A stretch of 64,000 nt of DNA from Alviniconcha marisindica (Eukaryota > Mollusca > Gastropoda > Provannidae), in the NCBI GenBank assembly GCA_018857735.1, contig JABMCL010000181.1:2501-66500 (forward strand), in the 5' to 3' direction. The position numbers and the translations under genes were made by a program. Positions within the stretch are counted from its first letter, which is position 1; each line of letters begins with the position of its first letter. The notes beneath the pieces were generated by a model, which was not told the DNA's origin, did not search any database, and was given only the letters and a program-made list of their open reading frames with translations. Of this stretch, positions 1 to 10,514 are shown piece by piece.

Positions 1-224
1 GAAAAAATGAAGGGGGAAAAAAAAGGTAAGGGGGAAAAAAAGAAGTGAGAAAACAACAACAAAAACTGACAAACATCACATGTGGTGTCGGCGAAGAAGG
101 AACAGCAAGATACTGAAAAACAGGGGCAGGCAGGCAGGGGACGGGACGGTGAATATGGCAACAAGCTAATTGCAATTCCGCCACATGACAAACTCTATTG
201 GCTCTGTACAACCCTGCAGTGCCG
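1..224. other. Purine-rich then unique leader, no gene
   Basis: The first 65 bases are almost pure A and G with runs of A. The rest up to the first minisatellite is unique sequence in which I see no gene, exon signal or repeat. Confidence 0.6.
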
Positions 225-929
225 CCCCGTGTCCTGCCCTCGACAGTTCGGCTGGGTCAGTCACAGCAGTTGCTGGGTCAGTCACAGCAGTTGCTGGGTC
301 AGTCACAGCGTCAGCACAAAACACCGCGTGTCCTGTCTGCCCTCGACAGTTCGGCTGGGTCAGTCACAGCAGTTGCTGGGTCAGTCACAGCAGTTGCTGG
401 GTCAGTCACAGCGTCAGCACAAAACACCGCGTCCTGCCCTCGGCAGTTGCTGGGTCAGTCACAGCAGTTGCTGGGTCAGTCACAGCGTCAGCACAAAACA
501 CCGCGTGTCCTGCCCTCGGCAGTTGCTGGGTCAGTCACAGCAGTTGCTGGGTCAGTCACAGCGTCAGCACAAAACACCCCCCGGGCGGTGTCCAGCCTGG
601 GTCAGTCACAGCGTCAGCACAAAACACCCCCCGGTAGTTGCTGGGTCAGTCACAGCAGTTGCTGGGTCAGTCACAGCGTCAGCACAAAACACCGCGTGTC
701 CTGCCCTCGGCAGTTGCTGGGTCAGTCACAGCAGTTGCTGGGTCAGTCACAGCGTCAGCACAAAACACCGCGTTCCTGCCCTCGGCAGTTGCTGGGTCAG
801 TCACAGCAGTTGCTGGGTCAGTCACAGCGTCAGCACAAAACACCGCGTGTCCTGCCCTCGGCAGTTGCTGGGTCAGTCACAGCAGTTGCTGGGTCAGTCA
901 CAGCGTCAGCACAAAACACCGCGTGTCCT
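225..929. repeat. 76 bp minisatellite with internal 21 bp subrepeat
   Basis: About nine units of 76 bp. Each holds two, and in the first two units three, copies of a 21 bp piece containing ttgctgggtcagtcacag, followed by a linker with gcacaaaacaccgcg. Because 76 leaves remainder 1 on division by 3, each frame moves to the next phase with every unit, so all three plus frames stay open and give the same rotating peptide. I therefore read the open frames (positions 82 to about 1220) as repeat translations and not genes. Confidence 0.95.
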
Positions 930-1215
930 AACCGGCCCAGAAAGACAGCAACGAGCAAACGGGGAATGTCCAACGAAGATCAGATCAGGACACGCGCTCA
1001 AAGTTCCTCCTTCAATAACATACGTAAACCCATCAGATCAGGACATACGAAAACCCAACCACAAATCGACAAACGAAAGCATCTCCAGACACAGTTCAGC
1101 CCAAAATCACAGGGAGTAGACGCTGTCTGCACCCCCCCCCCCCAATTCACTTCCGCCGAACCCAGCGTTTCCCAAAAGTCACCTAACATCTGGACACCAG
1201 ACACGTTGATTCCAG
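930..1215. other. Unique spacer with C run
   Basis: The stretch is unique, with a run of about 13 C near 1131. No exon signal or RNA gene is seen. Confidence 0.5.
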
Positions 1216-1420
1216 TCTAAACTCTACAGATACAAGTGTCAACCCTGAGTTCAACGGCGGAATAATACACTCTAAACTCTACAGATACACGTGTCAACCC
1301 CGAGTTCCACAGCGGGATAATACACTCTGAACTCTACAGATACACGTGTCAACCCTGAGTTCCACAGCGGGATAATACACACTAAATACGTAAAACTCTA
1401 CAGCTACTGACACGTGTCAA
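1216..1420. repeat. 55 bp tandem repeat, three copies plus a degraded one
   Basis: Units begin with ctctacagatacacgtgtca-like sequence at 1216, 1271 and 1326, with period 55. A fourth, degraded unit runs to about 1420. Confidence 0.85.
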
Positions 1421-1480
1421 CTTGACCTGACCATGACGAATCCATGCAGTAAGTAGACCACCGAGGTTTCAGCGACTCCG

Positions 1481-1552
1481 GATCTAATGGTAATTATGGA
1501 TCTAATGGTAATTACTGTTCTAATGGTAATGACAATTCTAATGGTAATGACA
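1481..1552. repeat. 18 bp tandem repeat, four copies
   Basis: Four units of the form gatctaatggtaattatg with one to five changes each. Confidence 0.9.
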
Positions 1553-2210
1553 GTTGTGCGCTATGACGCTAGTATTAGCAGTAAGGCGGCTAGGCAGGGG
1601 CTGGCAGTACTGGACAGCGGGAGGCCAGCCATCAGCAGTCAGCGTACATACACGCTAGGCAACCAGCCGCTGCAGTCTCGGCGAAGCAAGGCCCCAAACC
1701 TTGGCTGTTGTCATTCATTCCCCGGGGGAGGGGAGACGAGGAGGGGGAGGAGAGACAAAAAGACAAGGGAAAAGAGCGCGTTAGTGTTTGCGCTTGTCCC
1801 AAAGGTGTTCCCCTTCTTCTCCCTACAGGCTGGCCGAGCTAATGCACGGCTTGGCGGAGACCGGGGGGTGCCGCTTGCAGTGGGAGTAAGGTGGGGGTGT
1901 GGGGGGGGGGGGGGGGGAGGTGCACAGGCCCACTGTTTACCTGATGTAGGTCTGGCTGTTTACTCCAGCAACCAAACAACCACTGCCGCCAAAAAGCCAT
2001 CGTCGTCTTGGCCCTTGGAACCTGTTTAGGTGACCAGTCCAGTCAGCTAATGGCCACGCCATCACCATGTCTTGAAGCTTGAAACCCGTCGTTCTAAGCG
2101 ACAACCTCGGTCCCATGCGATGGCCGCGGCAGCATCAAAAGCATCGCCGCCCTGTGCCCACAGGAGCGCCTCAAGCGGCGTTTTAAACCCTGACAGGACT
2201 GGGGAGGTGT
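1553..2210. other. GC-rich unique stretch with G run
   Basis: Purine-rich at 1725-1775 and a 17-base G run at about 1901-1917. One frame is open for 180 codons from 1487, but it starts in the 18 bp repeat and is low in complexity, so I do not call a gene. Confidence 0.5.
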
Positions 2211-2690
2211 GCAAGCTGGTCCTGGTTACTACCTACAGCTAGGTCTGCGAGCTGGTCCTGGTTACTACCTACAGCTAGGTCTGCAAGCTGGTCCTGGTTA
2301 CTACCTACAGCTAGGTCTGCAAGCTGGTCCTGGTTCCTACAGCTAGGTCTGCAAGCTGGTCCTGGTTACTACAGCTAGGTCTGCAAGCTGGTCCTGGTTC
2401 CTACAGCTAGGTCTGCAAGCTGGTCCTGGTTACTACAGCTAGGTCTGCAAGCTGGTCCTGGTTATTACCTACAACTAGGTCAGTAAACTGGTCCTGGTTA
2501 CTAACTACAGCTAGGTCTGCAAACTGGTCCTGGTTACTACCCACAGCTAGGTTGGCAAGCTGGTCCTGGTTACTACCTACAGCTAGGTCTGCAAGCTGGT
2601 CCTGGTTACTACAGCTAGGTCTGCAAGCTGGTCCTGGTTACTAACCACAAATAGGTCTGCAAGCTGATCCTGGTTAATACCTACAACTAG
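2211..2690. repeat. 36 bp minisatellite with 30 bp variants
   Basis: About 13-14 units built on gcaagctggtcctggttact followed by acctacagctaggtct. Several units lack part of the acctacag segment, giving shorter variants, so two length classes are interleaved. Confidence 0.93.
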
Positions 2691-3189
2691 AAGAAGAAGA
2701 AAAGAAGCCACAGACGAAATGACTGATGCCTGATATTTCAGAGCCAGAAGATGAAACAGAAGAACCGTTGATACCGTGATCATTAATTAGCTTGACCACT
2801 GCCGCCGTGCCTCCGACCTGATCCAAAGCAAGCACCTGCTGAACTGTGAGGCCGAATCCTAGTCAGTGTACTTTCACCGCGACGGTTCGGAAAGACCACT
2901 CACTCCAACACTTGGTCACGGAGCAGCAGCAGCAAAAGTGTTCCCCAAATAGAACTCCAAATGCAAGACTCTCCAGGAGGCCATGGAATGAGAGAAAGTA
3001 GACATTTTTTCGGGGATGGAGGGTGGGGAGGGGGGCGATAAAGCATTGCGTGTGCCGGCGTCAGACAGGTGGCGGTGTGCAGGTCAGGGGCTCGGCAGGA
3101 AGCTGAGGGTCTGGGAGGGCGCCAGCAGCCAGATAGGCCTGTGTACGCTTTACGACAACACAGCGTGCTGCTGCCAGCTACAGAATGAC
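2691..3189. other. Unique stretch, no gene recognised
   Basis: It starts with an A/G-rich 20 bases directly after the array and is otherwise unique. Open frames on both strands run into the neighbouring microsatellite and are not supported as genes. Confidence 0.5.
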
Positions 3190-3190
3190 A

Positions 3191-3273
<83 letters not shown>

Positions 3274-3296
3274 CACTCGCTCATTCACTCATCACA

Positions 3297-3382
<86 letters not shown>

Positions 3383-3419
3383 CACACGCGCGCGCGCGCG
3401 CACACACACACACACACAA
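3190..3419. repeat. Compound (AC)n-(GCAC)n-(TC)n-(GC)n microsatellite
   Basis: (AC)n passes into five to six GCAC units near 3239-3262, then (AC)n again, (TC)n at about 3350-3380, (GC)n at about 3388-3402 and (AC)n. Histidine-threonine open frames here are artefacts. Confidence 0.97.
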
Positions 3420-4089
3420 TAGTTCACCGATTTATGTCCGTGTAAACATAGCTGAACATAAATTCAGCTAAACTCCTATTACCAGAGCCGTCACAACCAG
3501 GACACTTCCTAATCCATCGACCCCCCCCCCCCCCGGCCACCTCCTTTCCCCCTTCCTGTCTCACACACATTTTTTAACATCTTAACCCCCCACTCCCACC
3601 CCTTCTTTTCCACTGACCTCCGTTCCTATACTATCAGTCGGATGCCCTTCTTTCCTTTCTTTTCTGTTTTAATGGACGTGTCACCTACTAACCTTCGTCC
3701 CGTCTTCCTTCGCCGCTGCCGATCGGAACTGTGAGCTACTGACTGACTGGGGGAACTGGGTCCGACCCTTTTCACGTGAAGAACGACAATATCCACCCGT
3801 CCAAGCTGACGGCATCATAGGCGCCTACCACTGCTTTGTCGTTTATATATGTATATACAGTTTTGACCGTGGTTCTATTTTATACTTGTAATCTACCGTT
3901 CTTTGCAACTGGCATATATCGCATCACCACTAGTTAGAAACAATCAAAAGCAACAGCAACAATAGCCACGTGTAACAGCGTGGGCAAAAAGCGACCACGT
4001 CAAGCGCCTGTGCTGGACAACCTCCGTATTCGCAGCGGGTGTGTAATAGCATCTAACAGATCAGATGTTCAAAGGAAAAATGTTAAAAC
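3420..4089. other. Unique stretch, no gene recognised
   Basis: A C run of about 14 bases sits near 3521. The rest is unique pyrimidine-rich then AT-balanced sequence without a recognisable feature. Confidence 0.5.
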
Positions 4090-4112
4090 GGGGGGGGGGG
4101 GGGGGGGGGGGG
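4090..4112. repeat. G homopolymer, about 23 bases
   Basis: An uninterrupted run of G; exact length is unlikely to be reliable in any assembly. Confidence 0.9.
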
Positions 4113-4159
4113 CAAAAGGAAGAAGAGTAAGACTTTAAACAGACGTAAGAATATACACC

Positions 4160-4240
4160 ATCCTGAGCATTTTGAGCGCAGATCACAGCTTCTTCATCAG
4201 AGTGGGTAAGACGCACTAGCACTGAGCTATAACTACGAAG
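4160..4240 (-). mobile_element. tRNA-derived SINE head or tRNA pseudogene
   Basis: On the minus strand TAGCTCAGTGCTAG (4216-4229) matches a tRNA A box of the TAGCTCAGTGGTAG type, and GCGCTCAAAATGC (4167-4179) resembles a B box. The A-to-B distance of about 50 fits a tRNA gene or SINE head. The region between them does not fold into an obvious anticodon arm, so a functional tRNA is unlikely. The 3' extent of any SINE body is unclear because a G run follows. Confidence 0.45.
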
Positions 4241-4455
4241 CACAGTATTCTGCCAAGGAAAATGTGCGTGAGCGTGTGACTGGGTAGCTCAGGCTTGATT
4301 AGTCGCTGAAGCGCCTGCTGCTTCCAGTATACCGATAACAAGACACTCACATGATAATGAAAGCTCCGTATTTCACCGGCATACCTTTCCGTACAGGCAC
4401 GCTGCGCCACACGGTCTACCCCTTCCCTGGCTCTGGCAGTGATCAGCTGCACTTC

Positions 4456-5143
4456 CTAGCCACGAACACGGACCGTCCTAGCCACGGGCACGGACCTAGC
4501 CACGGATACGGACCTAACCACGGATATAGACCGAGCCACAGACCTAGCCACGGATACAGACCTAGCCAAGGATACGGACCTGGACCTAGCCACGGATACG
4601 CACCTAACCACGGATACGGGTCTAGCCACGGGCACGGACCTAACCACGGATATAGACCTAGCCACGGACCTAGCCACGGATACAGACCTAGCCAAGGATA
4701 CGGACCTGGACCTAGCCACGGATACGCACCTAACCACGGATACGGGTCTAGCCACGGGCACGGACCTAACCACGGATACGGACCGACCTAGCCACGGGCA
4801 CGGACCTAGCCACAGATACAAACCTAGCCACGGATACAGACCTAGCCACGGGCACAGACCTAGCCACGGATACGGGCACGGACGATACGAACCTAGCCAT
4901 GGATACAGACCGACCTACCCACGGGCACGGACCTAGCCATGGATACGGACCGACCTAGCCACGGGCACGGACCTAGCCACGGATACAGACCTAGCCATGG
5001 ATGCAGACCTAGCCACGGGCACAGACCTAGCCACGGATATGGACCTAGCTACGGGCACGGACGATACGGACCTAGCCATGGATACAGACCGACCTAGCCA
5101 CGGGCACGGACCTAGCCATGGCTACGGACCGTCCTAGCCATGG
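4456..5143. repeat. 18/12 bp minisatellite
   Basis: Irregular mix of 18 bp units cctagccacggatacgga and 12 bp shorter forms with cacggg or caagga variants. Both unit lengths are multiples of three, so long frames stay open on both strands: a G-Y-P-S-H rich peptide on plus (4351-4791) and an S-V-A-R rich one on minus. Frame preservation on both strands at once argues for a repeat artefact and not a silk- or mucin-like protein, though the plus frame does begin 100 bases upstream in non-repeat sequence. Confidence 0.92.
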
Positions 5144-5637
5144 CCGTCACTGTGTATCATGTGCCAGAGAACGCTATTAGGAACACCCAGCTATCAACCC
5201 TCCAATGCCCCACGAAAGGAGCCCATCAGACTATTGATTTCACCCTGGTGGCGACGATAAGTATTAAACATCGATTTAAATGGGGGATGGAGACGGGTGG
5301 GGTGCGGAAAACAACAAATAATCCTCAATTTTACACCGATATTAACTCGCAACGGGGATCAAATGTGGGGGGAAAGAAAGGAACGGGTGTGTGGGGGTGG
5401 GTGGGGGGCGGGGGGCCACAAAGGGCGAAATTTAAAGAAATAAAGCTACATGAGGATTTTAAGCACACACAAAAAGAAAAACAGAGAAACGAATGGAGGC
5501 AAAAAAAGATCACAGAGAGAGAGACACACACAGAGACAGAGACAGAGAGAGAAAGAGAGTGAGTAAACACTTGTCACCTTCCCTCACCTTTCCACCAAGG
5601 CACCAGACAAAGATGGCTGCCCTAACCACGGCTTCCC
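5144..5637. other. Unique stretch with G-rich and GA-rich parts
   Basis: G-rich at 5366-5420 and (GA)/(CAGA)-rich at about 5512-5563. No supported gene. Confidence 0.5.
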
Positions 5638-6207
5638 TCCTTCCACTTCATTCCCGTAGGGTTAACATAGACTGGGAGATTCACACTCCCCCTTCCACTT
5701 CACTCCCGTGGGGTTACCATGAACTGGGAGATTCACACCCCACCCCTACCCCCATTCCTTCCCGTGGGGTTACCATGAACTGGGAGGTTCACATTGCCCT
5801 TCCACTTCATTCCCGTGGGGTTACCATGAACTGGGAGATTCACATCCCCCCTTCCACTTCATTCCCGTGGGGTTACCATGGACTGGGAGATTCACATTCC
5901 CCTTCCACTTCATTCCCGTGGGGTTACCATGGACTGGGAGATTCACATTCCCCTTCCACTTCATTCCCGTGGGGTTACCATGGACTGGGAGATTCACATT
6001 CCCCTTCCACTTCATTCCCGTGGGGTTACCATGGACTGGGAGGTTCACATTCCCCTTCCACTTCATTCCCGTGGGGTTACCATGGATTGGGAGGTTCACA
6101 TTCCCCTTCCACTTCATTCCCGTGGGGTTAACATGGACTGGGAGGTTCACATTCCCCTTCCACTTCATTCCCGTGGGGTTACCATGAACTGGGAGATTCA
6201 CATTCCT
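5638..6207. repeat. 51 bp minisatellite, about 11 units
   Basis: Units contain ccttccacttcattcccg and ggggttaccatgga plus ctgggagattcacattcc. The period of 51 equals 17 codons, so three plus frames and one minus frame stay open across the array. The first two to three units are more diverged than the later ones, the usual pattern of an array homogenised away from its edge. Confidence 0.95.
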
Positions 6208-6245
6208 CCGCTGACAGTGACAATGAAGAGAAGCAAAGGTTCCCT

Positions 6246-6460
6246 CAGTTAAGCCTGGAGTAAGCGACAATATAGATTCGCATGTTTCACATAGCCCCGG
6301 TCACGGGGACCCTCTGGAAGGGGGGACCAAGGACGAGAAACCCACCACTATGAATGTCTTGGTTTTTAGTAGATGTAGCAACGGCAGGTATGAGTGGGCC
6401 CTTTTGTGCTAATATTTCATTGAGAAAAAAGTTTAATCAATCAATCAATCAATCACTGAC
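6246..6460 (+). mobile_element. Possible SINE relic ending in (AATC)n
   Basis: A unique stretch of about 190 bases ends in four to five tandem aatc units (about 6435-6456), the sort of simple tail many SINEs carry. I see no clear A and B boxes, so this rests on the tail alone. Confidence 0.25.
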
Positions 6461-6679
6461 CACTCCGCTTGCAGTTTCTACGCATCTGATTGCCAGACCC
6501 ACAAGAAAGGAAACGTGGCAGTAGCGTCACAATACTTACTGTACATCTGTTCCACGGTTGTTATTGTGCCTCTCTCTCTCCCCCTTTTGAGTACCCCTCT
6601 CCCTTATGTTCTTTATAAGATAAGTTACTGCTTTTTCTTTTTTTTTTTTTTCAAAAACTTGTTGAACTGATAAAATGTT

Positions 6680-6933
6680 TCTGCTTTTTTTACTTTTTAT
6701 GCTCATAATGTATAACTGAGTGATGTATGCATGTACATCTGGCGCTGTGAATTTTTTGTGGAAATTTAGATCAAATTTTACTCGCTATTCATGCCTTTTT
6801 ATATAAATGATGCCGAATTTTATATTTATCATCGAGTTTGCAAGGAAATTTTTAAATTTTTTTTTAAATTTAACCTAAACTACAACCCTTTTAAAATAAG
6901 TTTTGAGTCGAGTTCCAGTTCTCTTCTTCTCGA
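6680..6933 (+). mobile_element. Retroelement 3' end, copy A of a pair
   Basis: Aligns over its whole length with 7131-7386. Shared pieces include atgctcataa, gatgtatg, catctggcgc, a GGAAATTT block, cattcatgcc-like sequence and a terminal cctaaactacaaccc followed by AAAATAAG and a gagtt..agttctc end. The terminal polyadenylation-like AATAAA or AATAAG followed by a TC-rich end suggests the 3' end of a LINE or SINE. There is no coding frame left. Confidence 0.6.
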
Positions 6934-7130
6934 AAAAGGGGTTTTTGTATTCCCTTGCAGGACGGATTTGGACCTATTTTTTTACACCCATACAACTCCC
7001 CCAGTCCTTTGACCGGGGTGCCCCAGGGTTTTTCTTTTTTTTTTTTCCCCCTCCTTCTCCCCTTTCTGTTCTTTTTGAAAATTGATGCTTCTTTTTCTTT
7101 TTCCATACTATATATGAAAAGATGGGGGTT

Positions 7131-7378
7131 CTCTGCTTATTTTCTCAAATATGCTCATAAAAAACTGAATGATGTATGGCATGTGTTCATCTGGCGCGTG
7201 GCACGTTTTTTGGGGGGAAATTTCATGTATAACGTTTACCACTCTTCATGCCTATATGTTAAAAAAAAATGCCTGTAATGTGATATCTATTCACAGTAGC
7301 TTAGCAAGGACTAGTTGTTAGACAGGTTTTGACTGAACTTAAACTACAATCCTTGTAAAATAAAGTTTTCGAGTTCGA

Positions 7379-7386
<8 letters not shown>
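7131..7386 (+). mobile_element. Retroelement 3' end, copy B of a pair
   Basis: Second copy of the 6680-6933 element, with AAAATAAAG before gttttcgagttcgagttctc. It runs directly into a (TC)n tract, which looks like the element's own tail. A third, 3'-only copy lies at 55,701-55,751. Confidence 0.6.

Positions 7387-7426
<40 letters not shown>
7384..7426. repeat. (TC)n microsatellite at retroelement end
   Basis: About 21 TC units contiguous with the end of copy B. Confidence 0.95.
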
Positions 7427-7430
<4 letters not shown>

Positions 7431-8040
7431 TTATTAAGTGATAACGGTACGTTCGTTTCAAGAGTAAGTGCCTTGTTCAGCTGCCAGTCTGGCTTTTAAA
7501 TGGTTCGTTCATATACAGAACCTGTGTTTGTGTGTGTGTGTGTGTTTGTGTTTGTGTGTGCGTGTGTGTGTGTGTTTGTGTTGTGTGTGTGTAAGTGCAT
7601 GTGTCTGTATGTATCCTGAACGTCTCCGGATTCAGCAACCAACTTCACAGGCCAAGTGTAGCCCCCTAAACCTGACAGTGTGATTAACACTCCACCGCCG
7701 AGTCATTTTATTCCCGTTCCTGAGTAATCGATCTCGGCGGACAGCGAAAAATGAGGCTGTTCTAAAACCGCTCTCTATTTCCCTCAGTTGACACCCGTGG
7801 CTGCCTCACAGTTCAGTTTCTCCTTAGATGAAACAAGGCAATACCCACAGTGAACCAGTTCCGCGAGGCGTCCAGCTCATTCGTTGTGTAGCAAGTTTCA
7901 ATTGTTCATCTCCTGTCCTTGTCATCCCACTTTAACTCCGTGTGTCGCCTCGTGCTGCAAGGCACCTCCCGTTCTTTGGCTGACTTCTATACGCCAGCAT
8001 TCTTTCCACTCCGTCTGACAGCTAATTAATTACTTCTTTG
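7427..8040. other. Unique stretch with impure (TG)n
   Basis: An impure (TG)n tract lies at about 7529-7600. The remainder is unique, with no exon or RNA gene recognised. Confidence 0.5.
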
Positions 8041-8044
8041 TTGG

Positions 8045-8505
8045 GGCTGTGTGTGTGCCTGCAGTCCGTGCGGGTCTCGGTGTGTGTGTGTGGGGGGGGG
8101 GCAGGGGGCCTTGTGTGTGTGGTGGGGGCTGGGGGGGGGGGTCATGTGCCTGCAGTCGTGCGGGTCTCGGTGTGTGTGTGTGTGTGGGGGGGTGGGGGTC
8201 GTGTGCCTGCATCGGTGCGGGTCTCGGTGTGTGTGTTGGGGGGGGGGCGGGGGGGGCAGTCCGTGGGCTCGAGTTGTGTGTGTGTGGGGGGGGGGGAGGG
8301 GTGTGCCTGCAGTCCGTGCGGGTCTCGGTGTGTGTTGGGGGTGGGGGGGGGGCGGGGGAGGGGGGAGGGTGCCTGCAGTCCGTGCGGGTTCGGTGTGTGT
8401 GTGTGGGGGGGGGTCGTGGCTGCGTCCGGCGGGTCTCGGTGTGTGTGTGTGTGTGTGTGTTGTGTTGGGGGTCGTGTGCCTGCAGTCCGTGCAGGTCTGC
8501 GGCCA
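8045..8505. repeat. Degenerate G/T-rich minisatellite of about 55-75 bp
   Basis: Seven to eight units share gcctgcagtccgtgcgggtc followed by tcggtgtgtgtg and a G run of variable length. Length variation comes from the TG and G parts. Confidence 0.85.
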
Positions 8506-8605
8506 GGCAGTGGGCTAACAGTCTTTGATGCCCCATATATATATATATAACAACAAGCCGACGGCGAGAGGCAAATGTAGGCTACTATCATCTGTCAGTG
8601 CCGAG

Positions 8606-8660
8606 TACGGACAGCCAATCAGTGTCGGAAGCCAAAGGCTGTGAGAGGCGGGGTCAGTGT
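8606..8660 (+). promoter_or_regulatory. CCAAT box and GC box cluster, possible promoter
   Basis: A CCAAT box (8615-8619, in cagccaatcag) lies about 30 bases upstream of a ggcggggtc GC box (8647-8655). This spacing is seen in TATA-less animal promoters. No first exon was identified downstream, so this is only a motif cluster. Confidence 0.2.
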
Positions 8661-9470
8661 GGGCTGAGGACTACTCACTCGTCTGCTGTGCGGTCACTTG
8701 TCACCTTGTCACCACGCTTACTTACTCCACGCTACAACCACCGGCAGCCTACTTACTAGCCACTTGGGCACAAGGGCCCTGTTGGGGCCGGGGCTTGGTG
8801 GCCAGGGCAGAGGGCAAGAGGCAATGTCTGCACTCTCCTCTCACTCTCGGCTCATCTAACCCTTTCAGTCCCCAGCTCTCAAACGCTCTTTCAAACGCTG
8901 AGGCAAGGAGAGGGAGAGAGAGGGGGCACTCTCCGCACTGCCGCTACAACTAGGCTACACGATGGCCAGAACACCAGTGTAGTCACATAAATTATATCTG
9001 AATGCAATTTTGGCATGCTCGGCCTACATTTCTTCTTGTCAAACGCTTAATTGTGTTTCGTCAAGATTTCGTGACTTGAAGGAACTAGCATAGACCCCCC
9101 CGCTCCCGCTGTGGATAATTAAAGCATCTGACCCTCACCTTACTAGGGAACTTCTTCCTCAGCCAAACTGATGGCAAACAGCAATAAAACAAAGGGAGGA
9201 AACGTTCTTGATTTTTTTTTCATCTTCTTCTTATTTTTTTATTTTTTCTAGTTCCTGCTTCCTGTCTATTTTCGTTATTGTTGTTTTGGTGTGGTTTTTG
9301 TTTTTTATCGTACTGCCTGCCACTGGGCGGGGTGCGCCTCGTCTGCTCTCCTTGGCGCTGTGGAAACTCGGCTGTCTGACGTGCCCGACTTCCCTTCAAA
9401 AAAAACAAAAACTACTCTGCAAAATCCCAAATGTATCAGCCCACTTGAACCAGGTCTTCCCGCAGAGAAC
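8661..9470. other. Unique stretch, T-rich at 9209-9300
   Basis: No exon, RNA gene or repeat was recognised apart from the T-rich part. Confidence 0.5.
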
Positions 9471-9545
9471 ACTCCGACGGAATCGCTCTTGAGAGCTCTC
9501 CACTGGTTGCCAATCTCTGACCGCACAAAGTGCGCAAATTCTCTA
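9440..9545 (+). pseudogene. LINE ORF2 fragment (LHWLPI motif)
   Basis: In one frame 9471-9524 reads TPTESLLRALHWLPISDR. The pattern LLxxLHWLPIxxR is a hallmark of the region downstream of the reverse-transcriptase fingers and palm in CR1/L2/Rex-like and related non-LTR retrotransposons. Upstream and downstream residues are no longer recognisable, and the 61 bp array starts within 15-20 bases. The second half of what may be the same element is at 10,515-10,740, also plus strand. Confidence 0.65.
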
Positions 9546-9547
9546 CA

Positions 9548-9945
9548 TGCGCTGCGTGCACCCTCGTCACTGCCTTCAATCCACTGCACTCTGCTGGCCC
9601 TCTCCCTACACCGGCCATGCACCCTCGTCACTGCCTTCAATCCACTACACTCTGCTGGCCCTCTCCATACACCGGCCATGCACCCTCGTCACTGCCTTCA
9701 ATCCACTGCACTCTGCTGGCCTTCTCCAAACCAAACCTCCACACCGGCCATGCACCCTCGTCACTGCCTTCCATCCACTGCGCTCTGCCGGCCCTCAAAC
9801 CTCCACACCGGCCATGCACCCTCGTCACTGCCTTCAATCCACTGTACTCTGCTGGCCCTCTCCGTACACCGGCCATGCACCCTCGTCACTGCCTTCCGTC
9901 CACTGCACTCTGCCGGCCCTCAAACCTCCACACCGGCCAGGCAAC
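9548..9945. repeat. 61-71 bp minisatellite, six to seven units
   Basis: accctcgtcactgcctt recurs at 9560, 9621, 9682 and 9753 (periods 61, 61, 71), with a following ccactgcactctgctggccc. The 71 bp units carry an extra aaacctcc segment. The minus frames here are artefacts. Confidence 0.92.
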
Positions 9946-10087
9946 CTGCCGTCTGCTGCCCACACCATTAGAGCTGCAGACCGCTACGGACAACCACAAT
10001 ATCGCAATGCCGGGACTTATCATCATACCGGACAGGTTTTGACGGTATACCAGAAGTAGTAGACTATTCACAGAATCAGAGTAGGGC

Positions 10088-10088
<1 letters not shown>

Positions 10089-10156
<68 letters not shown>
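10089..10156. repeat. (AC)n microsatellite
   Basis: About 34 uninterrupted AC units. Confidence 0.97.
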
Positions 10157-10158
<2 letters not shown>

Positions 10159-10159
10159 A

Positions 10160-10330
10160 GAAGCGCCCAACGACCTTCCTTGAAAGGGCTATCGTTAATC
10201 AGACCAACATTGCAACTGTTTCAAAGGCAATGTTGGGGAAACCTCTCAGAGACGAGACCCGGTGGAGCGCATACGGGCATTTCCGAACTGAACTTGTGAC
10301 ATGGACATGAACTTTGCTTCAGTCGGATTC
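10160..10330 (+). mobile_element. Interspersed repeat family R1, copy 1
   Basis: Shares gaccttccttgaaagg, aactgtttcaaaggcaatgt, tggggaaac, gagacg and ggtggagcgcat in the same order with 43,484-43,709, 43,710-43,916 and, on the opposite strand, 63,765-63,930. The name R1 is only a label for this report. It has no reading frame and no clear terminal inverted repeat; its nature (SINE, LINE tail or MITE) is unknown. Confidence 0.7.
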
Positions 10331-10514
10331 GACTAGGCACGCGGTCAGCATCATCAATCTCTCTCTGTCTGTCTGTTGATTCCTCTCTTATGCTTCATCA
10401 AAAGTGTCGACTTCGTCCTTTTCTAAATCTATCTCCCCGCAGTGGGGTCCTGGGGACGCAGAAATTAAGTCCCCTCCGTTGTGAACCCAGCGCTGACATA
10501 TATTCTCCTTTTAA

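Noticed and set aside
1487..2029. 180-codon plus frame starting in the 18 bp repeat
   Set aside because: The N-terminus is repeat translation, the rest is low-complexity with poly-G, and there is no domain.
4160..4240. Functional tRNA gene
   Set aside because: The A box is good, but no cloverleaf with a 7-base anticodon loop and matching acceptor stem can be drawn, so it is listed as a SINE head or pseudogene.
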